Positions 53,945-62,231 of a stretch of DNA of 64,000 nucleotides are shown piece by piece. A program made the position numbers and the translations under genes. The DNA comes from Spirochaetaceae bacterium (GTDB lineage Bacteria > Spirochaetota > Spirochaetia > Treponematales > Treponemataceae). The notes below the pieces were generated by a model, which had not been told where the DNA came from, did no database searches, and saw nothing but the letters and a program-made list of their open reading frames with translations. The DNA lies in assembly GCA_017618015.1 (NCBI GenBank), contig JAFZVC010000026.1, positions 62,001 through 126,000 of the forward strand. The letters run 5' to 3'. Position 1 is the first letter of the stretch. Every line of letters starts with the position of its first letter.

Positions 53945-56815
53945 TTATCCGCGCTCATGTTCCTTGTTATGGTTTCTATTGTTCAGCTGTTTCTTGAGAC
54001 GCATGTTCTCCATCACGAGGCGGTTGTTCTCGTCGCAAAGCTCATGGTTAGTGTCTATTACACTGTCAAGTTGCCTGACCGCGTTTTTGAATCCTTCGAG
54101 GACTCCGTTCCTGCACTCACGCTCTTTTCCGTTAACTTCAATCTTCGTGTAATCTGTAAGAGGATTGTTTGAATTTTCTTGAGTCTGTAGGCTGAACTGG
54201 CTTTCATAGATTTTTTTTGCGACATCAGAAATCTCATGCAGTTCCTCATGCTCCGTATATTCGCGGATTTTCTCTACGTCACCTGATTTTAGGGCATTAT
54301 AGAATTCTTGTGCCTCAAACTGCGAAAGCTCACGAGCGTCAAGATTGCTTTTTTCTGTATAATAGCCAAAGAATTTCTGTTCGATTTCAGATTGCTTCCT
54401 GATTTCATCGTAGAAAGCGTGTCTGTAGGTGAAAATATCCTTGACATCACCGAATTTCTCCAATATGCTGTTAGCAGATTCCAAGCAGTGTTCGTTCAGG
54501 GGACTCTGAACGACCTGACTGTTCACCTCAGCGACATTGATTCGCTGTTGGGCAATCAGGGCTTGGAGTTTTTCTTTTTTCCCATAAATCATCTTTCCTT
54601 GGTTAATCCAATTAAGCCATTCAATGTTATCTTTTGGGAACAAAGTTCTAATATCGGAAATCTCGTAACCACGCTTTTTTTGATTGAAATGAATACCTGC
54701 AAGAAAATGTTTTCCGTCTCTATCAAGGTCAACAATGACATTTTGTGATTTATTTCTGTCACCATAAGAAAAAACGGCTATAGGAGTCTGTAATGCCTTG
54801 TCCAAGCCGAAAATATCTTTTAATTCAAAAGGATGAGATGTTAAATTTGATTTGAATTTAAGGCGAGAGCCTGAAAGTTCTATCCGCTGGTCTTTAGGAA
54901 AACCGCATTTCTGCAATATCTCGCCTGGAATGCCAAGATTGAAAACATGGTTTTCAGGAAGCTTTCCGTCTGTATAGTCTGAGAGTTCTTTGTCAAACTG
55001 TGATTTTACTGTTTCAGGAAGACGTTGGTTTACAGCAGATTCCGTACGTTCTCTCTCGATATCGTCGTAAGTGGCGAATATCTCTCCGTTTTCCAAGCGG
55101 CGGCTCATCTCTCCGCTGACTGAGTTCTCACGCCTTATCTCAAGAAATTCCTGATATTGTGATTCATAATTATCCACGAGGTCCTTTATCTGACGTACAA
55201 GCTCCTTGTCGTCGATTTCGACTAAAGCCTCGAATGACGGTGAAGAGTAATCTTTTTTTCTATAAACTGCGGCGGTAAAAGATTCAGGGTTGCCGGAATC
55301 AACAGGTTTAGTGTAGTTGATGCAGGGAATTTCATTGTCCAGAAGCTCCGAATAAGGAAAAGGAACCATATCAACGAAGCGGGAATCCTCTATTCTCACG
55401 GTATACTCTATTGATTTGCCGTTAATGGAGGTGTCTGATTCCCTTCTGTCCAATACTTCAAGCGGAATCTGACCGATATCGTCAAATCCTTCCTCGTCAT
55501 CGTTGTAATCAAGGTTCTCTTGTTCCTGCGCTTTAATGTCAGCTTCAATGGCGGCTTCGCTCATTCCGCCGTTCGCGGCAATGCTCTCAATGCCGACATC
55601 GATGATTAAGCCTTTGTCTGTCTCTTTGTTTTGTTTAATGGGTATTCCGATAGATTGTCTCTTATCTATCATATTGTAAATTTGACCATCTTTTTGGATA
55701 TATAATTGATGAGTCCGTACAAGTTCTATCGCTTCTTCCGTAGGATGCCATAAATTTGTCAAAGGATTCCTTTCAAGGTAAGGAAGCTGCGGAACTTGAC
55801 ATATACGGAAAAGACGCTTATCATAATAAGGGTTGTGGCTATTCTGCCCTTTTTTGTGCGGATGAACTGCCTCAGCTGAAAGCCCGATGCTATCCGGACG
55901 ATTTATTCGGTTAACTGCATCGGGTTCTTTTTTTATCAAATCAACGAATTTACCTTTCTCTATATCAGAAAGACTCTGGTCATAATAAATATCACCGTTA
56001 TTTTTTTCTGTAAAAACGATTTTTGCTGTGTAATCAGCATTATTTAACTTGATTCCTAAAGCATAGTAATAGAATTTCTTCAATTCTGGTTTTCTATGGT
56101 CATCATTGTTCTCTGTTCCAATATAAATAGAAGAGCGGATAATTTCGGGTATATTATAAATACCTTCGATATGACCGGGCTGGTAAAGATTATGACGGCT
56201 CGCTTCTTTTATACCGGCAAAACTGAAATTATATGTTTTTCCGTCATCATTTATATGAAACTTGGGATTCTCGTATGGTGAAAGGTTGTTTTCGAGTCGA
56301 ATGTCATGAATCATTTCTTTGCCGAGAGCAACAACATAATTATTAAGTAACTTTATGTTCTTTTTGGAAGGGTTCTCTCGAAGTTCATTGATTGTGTCAG
56401 TGACATCCTCTCCGTTTATTATAATGGTGCCGTCGATTGACAAAGGTTTGGATTTTTTGAGTTTTTCTATTCTGTTTATTTTTTCCCAATCACCGAATTG
56501 TCTTATAAACTCATCAGAATGGATATACTCATCATGGACGTTCTTTTGTTGTTCCATCTCAAGAAACATTGTTACGATAGGGTCGTTATGACACCTCATG
56601 TATTCATGGCAGCATTCCTGTATCTGGTTGGTATCTCCAAGGAACGTCTCCATGAAGACGTCTTTTCCGTCAGTCCAGAAATACGCGCTTCTGCCATAAT
56701 CAGGATTGGAATTATGATTATAGATATAATCATCGAAATCTTTTGCTGATAAATGCGGGAACATCTGATTGAAGTCAGAGCCGCTTTTTGCGTTTGGATT
56801 TATGATAAGTGCCAT
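53945..56815 (-). CDS. 956-residue polyvalent protein (LPD3-like and MuF-C-like regions)
   Basis: The first 120 residues are unfamiliar. Residues 185-300 resemble the LPD3-type domain of phage and conjugative-element proteins (TYNFSFAGIKEASRHNL, YYALGIKLNNADYTAKIVF). Residues 640-780 resemble the MuF C-terminal domain (IPGEILQKCGFPKDQRIEL, LTSHPFELKDIF, QNVIVDLDRDGKHFLAGIHF), which in phages is fused to head-morphogenesis proteins and may be a nuclease-like effector. The last 65 residues repeat the tail of the ComM-like protein (NGKERECRNGVLEGFKNAV, then a coiled coil). Start follows AAGGAAA. Effector role is inference. Confidence 0.72.
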   Translation of the reverse strand: MALIINPNAKSGSDFNQMFPHLSAKDFDDYIYNHNSNPDYGRSAYFWTDGKDVFMETFLGDTNQIQECCHEYMRCHNDPIVTMFLEMEQQKNVHDEYIHSDEFIRQFGDWEKINRIEKLKKSKPLSIDGTIIINGEDVTDTINELRENPSKKNIKLLNNYVVALGKEMIHDIRLENNLSPYENPKFHINDDGKTYNFSFAGIKEASRHNLYQPGHIEGIYNIPEIIRSSIYIGTENNDDHRKPELKKFYYYALGIKLNNADYTAKIVFTEKNNGDIYYDQSLSDIEKGKFVDLIKKEPDAVNRINRPDSIGLSAEAVHPHKKGQNSHNPYYDKRLFRICQVPQLPYLERNPLTNLWHPTEEAIELVRTHQLYIQKDGQIYNMIDKRQSIGIPIKQNKETDKGLIIDVGIESIAANGGMSEAAIEADIKAQEQENLDYNDDEEGFDDIGQIPLEVLDRRESDTSINGKSIEYTVRIEDSRFVDMVPFPYSELLDNEIPCINYTKPVDSGNPESFTAAVYRKKDYSSPSFEALVEIDDKELVRQIKDLVDNYESQYQEFLEIRRENSVSGEMSRRLENGEIFATYDDIERERTESAVNQRLPETVKSQFDKELSDYTDGKLPENHVFNLGIPGEILQKCGFPKDQRIELSGSRLKFKSNLTSHPFELKDIFGLDKALQTPIAVFSYGDRNKSQNVIVDLDRDGKHFLAGIHFNQKKRGYEISDIRTLFPKDNIEWLNWINQGKMIYGKKEKLQALIAQQRINVAEVNSQVVQSPLNEHCLESANSILEKFGDVKDIFTYRHAFYDEIRKQSEIEQKFFGYYTEKSNLDARELSQFEAQEFYNALKSGDVEKIREYTEHEELHEISDVAKKIYESQFSLQTQENSNNPLTDYTKIEVNGKERECRNGVLEGFKNAVRQLDSVIDTNHELCDENNRLVMENMRLKKQLNNRNHNKEHERG

Positions 56816-56840
56816 GATTTTTTCCTTGACCGACGGTTAT

Positions 56841-56895
56841 AAAAAAAGCTGTCCGGATGCCTTTTACCGGAGGAATGGGAAAATCCCCGGACAGC
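56841..56895 (-). terminator. Leftward terminator between 57760 and 56815 genes
   Basis: On the minus strand GCTGTCCGG (56887-56895) pairs with CCGGACAGC (56848-56856) around a 30-base loop and is followed by seven T residues. It ends or attenuates transcription leaving the 279-residue gene and entering the giant-gene array. Confidence 0.8.
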
Positions 56896-56920
56896 CGACC
56901 TGAATACTTTTACAGAAGAA

Positions 56921-57760
56921 TCAGAATACCATCGACATTTCCTCGCGGTTCACGCGGCGGTCTTTCTTCTCAGGCTTCTTCTGCTCGACCTTGTTCTCCT
57001 GCTCTTTCTGCTTCGGAGACAGGTCGATGTTGTTAGCCTTGGCGATTTCCTTGACCATATCGACGCTCTTTTTGTCGCAATCGAAAAGGTAGTCATGGAG
57101 AGGGCTTCCCTTCTCCTTGAAGCGGTCATGCTTGAACTGTTTGTCGCAGATCTCTATCATTTTCTGTTTGAAAGCGTCCGTTACTTCCGGTGAGACTTTG
57201 ACGGTAACTCCGCTCTTTGCGGCGGCGAGGTATGCGGTAAGATAGTCGTCCGCGCTCTTGACCTCTATGCTGATACCCTCAAGCTTCTTCTTGTCTTTGA
57301 GGTAATGTTCTGCCGCATACGCGGCTACTTTGTCAGGATGCTCGGACTGGTCTGCGAAATAAAGTGTGGAAGTGGATATCCGGGATTTGCCCTGTCCTTC
57401 CTTGTCCTCTTTGAGGAAGTTGTACATGATTCCTTTCTCGAGTTGCTTCTTCTGGGTTCCGGCTGCCTTCATGTTCCATGCGTCGGACACGATGTTGCTC
57501 TCGAATCCTCTCTCGGCTTTCATAATCTGGGCGGGAATAAGAGTCTGGGCAGGAAGAATGTAGCCTGTGCGTGCGTTGTAGATTGACTCCGGCGCGAGTA
57601 CGCCGTCCTTCGGAAGAAGCGGAGAGGAACCGTTCTCTAAAGTTTCCTTGATGATTTTGGCGTTGTGATAAGGAATGACGTTACCTGAGAAGTTTTTGCT
57701 CGAAGGTCTTACGTCGGCGGTGGTTGACTGGATTTCAGTCGTCTCATTGATTTCTGGCAT
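56921..57760 (-). CDS. Element protein of unknown function
   Basis: A 279-residue product. The N-terminal 120 residues (LLPKDGVLAPESIYNARTGY, ILPAQTLIPAQIMKA) recall the leading domain of polyvalent or ArdC-like antirestriction proteins, but I cannot name it. The central part has YFADQSEHPDKVAAYAAEHYL, and the tail is highly charged (KQKEQENKVEQKKPEKKDRR). AAAGGAG precedes the ATG. It is the first gene of the leftward arm after the divergent control region. Confidence 0.7.
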   Translation of the reverse strand: MPEINETTEIQSTTADVRPSSKNFSGNVIPYHNAKIIKETLENGSSPLLPKDGVLAPESIYNARTGYILPAQTLIPAQIMKAERGFESNIVSDAWNMKAAGTQKKQLEKGIMYNFLKEDKEGQGKSRISTSTLYFADQSEHPDKVAAYAAEHYLKDKKKLEGISIEVKSADDYLTAYLAAAKSGVTVKVSPEVTDAFKQKMIEICDKQFKHDRFKEKGSPLHDYLFDCDKKSVDMVKEIAKANNIDLSPKQKEQENKVEQKKPEKKDRRVNREEMSMVF

Positions 57761-57796
57761 TTGTCTGCTCCTTTAATTATCTGGACCACAAGCTCA

Positions 57797-57848
57797 AGAA
57801 AACACAGCTTTAAAGAACGTAGGAGTGCTGTTCTTCGCTCGTGTTTTC
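57797..57848 (-). promoter_or_regulatory. Nested hairpin in leader of the leftward arm
   Basis: GAAAACAC (57797-57804) and GTGTTTTC (57841-57848) pair, with an inner AAGAAC/GTTCTT stem. It is in the leader of the 279-residue gene and could act at RNA level. Confidence 0.5.
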
Positions 57849-57858
57849 CAGTAATGAT

Positions 57859-57878
57859 TTCCGCTCCGTACGGAACGG
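57859..57878. promoter_or_regulatory. 20-bp near-perfect palindrome
   Basis: TCCGCTCCGTACGGAACGGA is a palindrome with one mismatched pair. Operator-like; its position is between the divergent arms. Confidence 0.5.
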
Positions 57879-57926
57879 ATTCTGTAAATAAATATTAACT
57901 TCAGGGAAATAAATATTTATTTACCT

Positions 57927-57948
57927 ACAGTAAATATTACTGTATAAT
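57927..57948 (+). promoter_or_regulatory. Operator-like palindrome overlapping a -10 box
   Basis: ACAGTAA (57927-57933) and TTACTGT (57937-57943) are perfect arms around ATA and run into TATAAT (57943-57948). A repressor bound here would block rightward transcription toward 58034. The 273-bp gap 57761-58033 holds no gene. Confidence 0.55.
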
Positions 57949-58033
57949 TTATTTGTTGGCAAGAAAAAAATGCAGAAAAATAAACAAAAAAGCAGGATAA
58001 TATATATTTTCTTGCAAATATAAAAGGAACGGA

Positions 58034-58531
58034 ATGGACATAAACGTAAGGCAGCCTTACAACGCTATATCGCCGTACAAAGTCTACTCGGTGGGTTATC
58101 ATCCGGAGCGTCCCGCGTGGAGCGGAGACGACAGGGAATATATTTTCTTCAGCTATCCGGAATCGAGCGTGGTGTGCCTTTTCTACGAGTACCATGCGCT
58201 AAAGCGCGCGCGTCCGGTACGTCGCGCTTACGTGGTGACGGTACGAGGCGGAGCGCATGATACCGGACGTTACGTGATGCCGGGAATCAACACGACGGTA
58301 CGATGCCTTTTCGCCGGAAAAGGACGTGAGTTCGACAACCTGCGCCGGGGAGCGAAATTTCTGCGGGAGATAGACCCGAAAAGTTTCCTGTTACCTGACT
58401 GTTTCTGGTACAAGTTCGCGGGGCTTGTGGCGTACGAAGGACGCGAGAGGCGGAGAAAGACACTTTTAAAGCGCGAAGTCGTGAGATTCCTGAAAGAAAA
58501 CGGGGGAAAAACGGATGAAAGTGACTCGTGA
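58034..58531 (+). CDS. Element protein of unknown function, basic
   Basis: A 165-residue, strongly basic product (RRAYVVTVRGGAHDTGR, YEGRERRRKTLLKREVVRFL). It may bind nucleic acid. AAAGGAAC gives a good start. Its last 17 bp overlap the PilZ gene, so they are coupled. No family recognised. Confidence 0.7.
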   Translation: MDINVRQPYNAISPYKVYSVGYHPERPAWSGDDREYIFFSYPESSVVCLFYEYHALKRARPVRRAYVVTVRGGAHDTGRYVMPGINTTVRCLFAGKGREFDNLRRGAKFLREIDPKSFLLPDCFWYKFAGLVAYEGRERRRKTLLKREVVRFLKENGGKTDESDS

Positions 58532-59195
58532 GATGACCAACAGGCTCGGCATACGCTCCATGACAATAGATACCGGAGACGGCGACGCGGCTTGTATCCT
58601 TGAGAAGATAAAGGAAGGCATGTGGCATATAAGGCACACTCAGGGACGCGAATATGACCTCGACGGAAAAACGCTCATGTTCAGGCTCGGAACTCAGAAA
58701 ACAGTAGAAGAAGGAACCATCAGGATAATAAGCGGGGATGACGGACTGCTAGTCGCGGAGCCTCCGGAAGGCGGAGACGAGATAACAAGGATAACGCGGA
58801 AGCTCATGGAGTACGAGACAAACGAGAAATTCGAGAGGCGGAGCGAAAGCCGGGTCAAGGTGGGAATCACCGGCGCGAGGCAGTTCGGACTTGACAATCC
58901 GCAGCAGTACGTAATAAGCGGAAAGGACGCGCTATCGTGCGTGTTGGTGGACGTATCGGTTCACGGAGTCCAGCTTTTAATGGAAAACTGCCGGAGCGTC
59001 GAGTCGTCGCAGATAATGAAGCTCAAGGTGTCGTTCGAGTCCCCGTCCGAGGAAATCATAATGTCGATAAACAAAGTGTACTCGCACTGCAGGACGGCTG
59101 ACGGCAGGACATGGGCATACGTGTCGTGCCAGATACTAGAGCCGGTGCATTTCGTGTGGAGGGAGCGGGTCCTCGCAATGTTGCGGACTGCGTGA
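58515..59195 (+). CDS. PilZ-domain protein
   Basis: 226 residues. The second half has the PilZ motifs RRSESRVKVGI (RxxxR type, about residues 98-108) and LVDVSVHGVQLLM (DxSxxG, about 145-157), which bind cyclic di-GMP in known members. The N-terminal 90 residues form a small beta-rich domain. Cyclic di-GMP sensing by a mobile element would link its behaviour to host lifestyle. Overlaps the upstream gene; ends 22 bp before the next. Confidence 0.78.
   Translation: MKVTREMTNRLGIRSMTIDTGDGDAACILEKIKEGMWHIRHTQGREYDLDGKTLMFRLGTQKTVEEGTIRIISGDDGLLVAEPPEGGDEITRITRKLMEYETNEKFERRSESRVKVGITGARQFGLDNPQQYVISGKDALSCVLVDVSVHGVQLLMENCRSVESSQIMKLKVSFESPSEEIIMSINKVYSHCRTADGRTWAYVSCQILEPVHFVWRERVLAMLRTA
59173..59187. 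repeat. Degenerate element palindrome at end of PilZ gene
   Basis: TCGCAATGTTGCGGA matches the core CGCAACGTTGCG with one change. It lies 30 bp upstream of the next start. Confidence 0.55.
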
Positions 59196-59216
59196 TTATA
59201 GTCTATAATAAAGGCT

Positions 59217-59990
59217 ATGCAGGGAAAAATGTTGACGGAGCCTATAGGAAGCGGACGGATAACGTACGCGCGGAGAAGGCTCCTAAAGTTGATAGAACAA
59301 AGGAAACTGCGACGGTTTTGCGAGGACAACGGCTTGAACCACTGCACGTACTTCAAGCTCGCCTACGGCAAACAGGCGGTGACATACAAGGTGATGTCGG
59401 ACTCGTGCGCCGTCATACCTGTTATTGAATGGCTTTTCTACACGGACGAGAATCTGCCATACGAGCCTGTCCTTATACCGAGGTGGAAATGCGGCTGGGG
59501 AAGAAGCCTGTTCGTGAGGAAGCACTCGGAAGAATACATGGCGATCGCGGAGAAGTACGGTCTGTCAACGACAGTCATGATGAACGTGCTTGCCATGAAA
59601 AGGACGTACCCGTCGCCGGAATTCATAAGGATGTTGTGCGACCAGGAGAATCCGATAGTTTTCTTCGTCGAGAACGAGGATGACGTGAAGATGATGAGGC
59701 AGGGAAACGTGCCTGAGAGAGGAGACATTATAATATCGGACGGACAGCTTTTTTTCGTTGTCGCGAGACGTAAGAAGAAGACGAACCAGTTCTTCCTGTC
59801 GCCGGTAAGAAGCAGTGAGTATACGGACGGAACGGAGCTTGAGGACACGAAGACGAAAGGAGTTGTCCGACCGGAGATAGTTATCATGGATTGGGACAAC
59901 GACAAAATGAGGGAGCAGCTTTTCGTCGAGAGATGCAACGAAAAGATTACCAAAAAGGTAATGGCGATGTTCCGGATGTTGGTAAGGTGA
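59217..59990 (+). CDS. HTH protein with possible PemK-like C-terminus
   Basis: 257 residues. Residues 20-60 (LLKLIEQRKLRRFCEDNGL, then YFKLAYGKQAVTYKVMSD) look like a helix-turn-helix; a second one follows near YGLSTTVMMNVLAMKRTYPS. The C-terminal 110 residues (ERGDIIISDGQLFFVVARRKKKTNQFFLSPV) have the start and strand order of MazF/PemK-type folds, but the usual catalytic residues are not certain. It may be a transcriptional regulator instead. AAAGG precedes the ATG. Confidence 0.55.
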   Translation: MQGKMLTEPIGSGRITYARRRLLKLIEQRKLRRFCEDNGLNHCTYFKLAYGKQAVTYKVMSDSCAVIPVIEWLFYTDENLPYEPVLIPRWKCGWGRSLFVRKHSEEYMAIAEKYGLSTTVMMNVLAMKRTYPSPEFIRMLCDQENPIVFFVENEDDVKMMRQGNVPERGDIIISDGQLFFVVARRKKKTNQFFLSPVRSSEYTDGTELEDTKTKGVVRPEIVIMDWDNDKMREQLFVERCNEKITKKVMAMFRMLVR

Positions 59991-60046
59991 TTCCGGGAGC
60001 GGGCTTCTGCCCTGCCCCTTGAAATACACATTTAAAGGAGATGAAT

Positions 60047-60640
60047 ATGAGAACGTTAAGGAAAGCGGCAGTTGCCGTAATTATGATGCTTATGGTTGCC
60101 TGTGGCGTATACGCCGAGAGCTACGCAGGTTTCGAGGTGAAGGAAGGTTCCGGTGGAACGAAGGTAATTATTATAAAGCTTTCAGAAGATTATTCTGACC
60201 CGTCTGAGGGAAAATATGATGTAGTATTTCCGCTTGCATATTACAAGATTCTTGAAAAAGAAATAAAAGAATATGATAAATTTATCAATATGTCTGACCA
60301 AAATATAAGAGACATGGATAAAACAATACTGACAGAAAAAGACATAAGACTTGAAAAAATATATGGTCTTAATGAAGAATACTTAGGAAATGATTCTGAG
60401 GAAATATATAATTGGCATAATATAGAGGAAGAATCTGAAAGTAATATTTATTACGATTTTTGGGATTTAATAGACTATTTGGAAAAGGCAACGGACAGTT
60501 TGTACAAATATTTATTTACTATACGTAATGGATATGATTCATCAGATCTTTCTATACCGAGAAAATCTTTAATACCTCTTCTGGAATTGAAAGAAACATT
60601 TCCTTCTGCCGAATTCAAAAAACTTGATATTAAATGGTAA
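60047..60640 (+). CDS. Exported small protein
   Basis: A signal peptide RKAAVAVIMMLMVACGVYA (about residues 5-23) leads an otherwise acidic 198-residue protein with many Tyr and Asp (YYKILEKEIKEYDKF, YNWHNIEEESES). A lipobox-like LMVAC lies in the signal, so it may be a lipoprotein. The frame also opens at 60041, but AAAGGAG at 60034 fits 60047 best. AT-rich unlike the preceding genes. Function unknown. Confidence 0.65.
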   Translation: MRTLRKAAVAVIMMLMVACGVYAESYAGFEVKEGSGGTKVIIIKLSEDYSDPSEGKYDVVFPLAYYKILEKEIKEYDKFINMSDQNIRDMDKTILTEKDIRLEKIYGLNEEYLGNDSEEIYNWHNIEEESESNIYYDFWDLIDYLEKATDSLYKYLFTIRNGYDSSDLSIPRKSLIPLLELKETFPSAEFKKLDIKW

Positions 60641-60665
60641 TTGCATATTTATGCAATTGTAACAT

Positions 60666-60690
60666 CACGGGTCAAGAAACTTGACCCGTG
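60666..60690. repeat. Intergenic copy of the ACGGGTCA palindrome
   Basis: Perfect CACGGGTCAAG-AAA-CTTGACCCGTG, 25 bp, between the exported protein and the kinase module. A smaller palindrome TTGCATATTTATGCAA lies at 60641-60656. Confidence 0.8.
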
Positions 60691-60703
60691 TAAAGTTCAA
60701 AAG

Positions 60704-60985
60704 ATGAAACATACGGAAAGCTACATAGACCAGACAATAGAGACTCCAGAGAATATCCCGAAGAATATAAAAGCACTCCTGCAAGAGCTTCATAAATGGG
60801 ACGAATCGGACCAGGACGGAGCGGATGTTTTTTATTACGACAGGCTGGATGATTTGTGGGTCAACGCGAAAAACGCCGTTGCTGCAGGAGTAATGTCAAA
60901 AAAAGACTGGAAAATTATCGAGCAGAAATACTGGACTCATGCCGACATCGTTATGCAAAAGGAAGAGAACAATGAAGTTGTATGA
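60704..60985 (+). CDS. Small protein upstream of HipA-like kinase
   Basis: 93 residues, acidic and helical (NIPKNIKALLQELHKWDESD, DWKIIEQKYWTHADIV). It overlaps the kinase gene by 14 bp and may be its antitoxin or partner. The frame extends upstream to a TTG, across the palindrome, but the ATG at 60704 is preferred because the palindrome looks intergenic. The ribosome-binding site is weak. Confidence 0.55.
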   Translation: MKHTESYIDQTIETPENIPKNIKALLQELHKWDESDQDGADVFYYDRLDDLWVNAKNAVAAGVMSKKDWKIIEQKYWTHADIVMQKEENNEVV

Positions 60986-61985
60986 ACTTGACCAATATCA
61001 GTTAAGCGACCGGAACGGTACATACGGAGGAAACTCTGGTGATAAAGAAAGTATACTGATTAACGGTGAGTATTGGCTTATTAAATACCCAAAAAAGGCT
61101 TCCAAACTGCATGATGTTAAGGAAATGTCATACACTTCTACACCTGAATCAGAATATCTTGGTAGCCATGTTTATGAAATTCTGGGATATCCTGTACATA
61201 AAACAATTCTTGGCATAAGGAATGATAGTACGGTCGTAGCCTGTAAGGATCTCTGCGACGAGAACCACAGGCTTATTGAGTTCCGGCAGCTTAAAAACAC
61301 ATACAATAAGATATTGAACGAGAAACTTGACACGAGCTTGTCGTCAACCGGCAGCGACCATTTCGTATGCCTTGATGAGATTCTCGTTCATCTTGATTAC
61401 AATCCGTCATTAAAGGACATTCCAGGTATAAAGGAAAGATTCTGGGATTGCGTGATTATAGACGGTTTGATAAACAACAATGACAGGAACAACGGAAATT
61501 GGGGAATTCTGAGAGGTCCAGACGGAGACAGTCTGGCTTCGATATTTGATAACGGAGCGTCTTTCTCTCCGAACGTTGCTGAATCAAAAATAACAAATAA
61601 GCTTTACAATCATGAAATACTCCGGCAGTCCGCTCTTAACGGAATAACAGCCTACAGCCTTAACGGAGAAAATAACGCTCTTTTCAGGGATTTGATAAAA
61701 ATTGATAATCCTGAATTAAAAAAAGCAATTATCAGAAACGTTCCGTTGATAAAGAATAATATGCAAAAGATATCGGACATGATAGATGAAATCCCCGGAA
61801 AATACCGGGAAAAGAGTTTAATGTCCGAAGACAGGAAAGCAGAATATAAAAAGGAAATAAGTATAAGAATGGATGAAATTCTGCTTCCAGCTTATGAAAA
61901 AATCTTAGAAAAAGAACAAGAAAAAACAAAACGTAATTTATCAAGGAATCAACGTCTGAATGAAAGTATTTCATTCGGTGATTAA
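60972..61985 (+). CDS. HipA/CtkA-like serine-threonine kinase
   Basis: A HipA-family kinase, about 337 residues. The phosphate-binding N-lobe (EYWLIKYPKKAS) is followed by the catalytic loop DGLINNNDRNNGNWGILRG (about 172-190) and the metal motif SIFDNGASFSP (about 199-209). The C-terminal helices are long and charged. HipA kinases phosphorylate host factors to induce growth arrest; CtkA is exported by Helicobacter. The target here is unknown. The longer frame beginning 33 bp earlier lacks a ribosome-binding site. Confidence 0.82.
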   Translation: MKLYELDQYQLSDRNGTYGGNSGDKESILINGEYWLIKYPKKASKLHDVKEMSYTSTPESEYLGSHVYEILGYPVHKTILGIRNDSTVVACKDLCDENHRLIEFRQLKNTYNKILNEKLDTSLSSTGSDHFVCLDEILVHLDYNPSLKDIPGIKERFWDCVIIDGLINNNDRNNGNWGILRGPDGDSLASIFDNGASFSPNVAESKITNKLYNHEILRQSALNGITAYSLNGENNALFRDLIKIDNPELKKAIIRNVPLIKNNMQKISDMIDEIPGKYREKSLMSEDRKAEYKKEISIRMDEILLPAYEKILEKEQEKTKRNLSRNQRLNESISFGD

Positions 61986-62126
61986 ACTTGACTTTTTGCC
62001 TGGATATGATATTTTAGTTGTGTAAGTATGTCCGATGTCATCGGGCTTGCTTAACGAGAATAATTAAGGCTTTTCCTGAATACCATTTCCTGCACAGTGC
62101 GGTAAGTAAGGAAAAGAAAGGACATG

Positions 62127-62153
62127 GCTGCTCGACCGGGCAGCTTTTTTTTT
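62127..62153 (+). terminator. Terminator after kinase gene
   Basis: GCTGCTC and GGGCAGC form a 7-pair stem (including two G-T pairs) with loop GACC, followed by nine T residues. A further small hairpin lies at 62028-62048. Confidence 0.85.
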
Positions 62154-62168
62154 GCCTGTCCGTGCAAC

Positions 62169-62198
62169 TTGACGGTAATATATGTTAAGACATATAAT
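62169..62198 (+). promoter_or_regulatory. Promoter of the AbiE-like pair
   Basis: TTGACG (62169-62174) and TATAAT (62193-62198) with 18 bp between, 33 bp before the start at 62232. Confidence 0.6.
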
Positions 62199-62231
62199 CA
62201 AACCGTATAATCTGCAATGGAAGCTACAATT

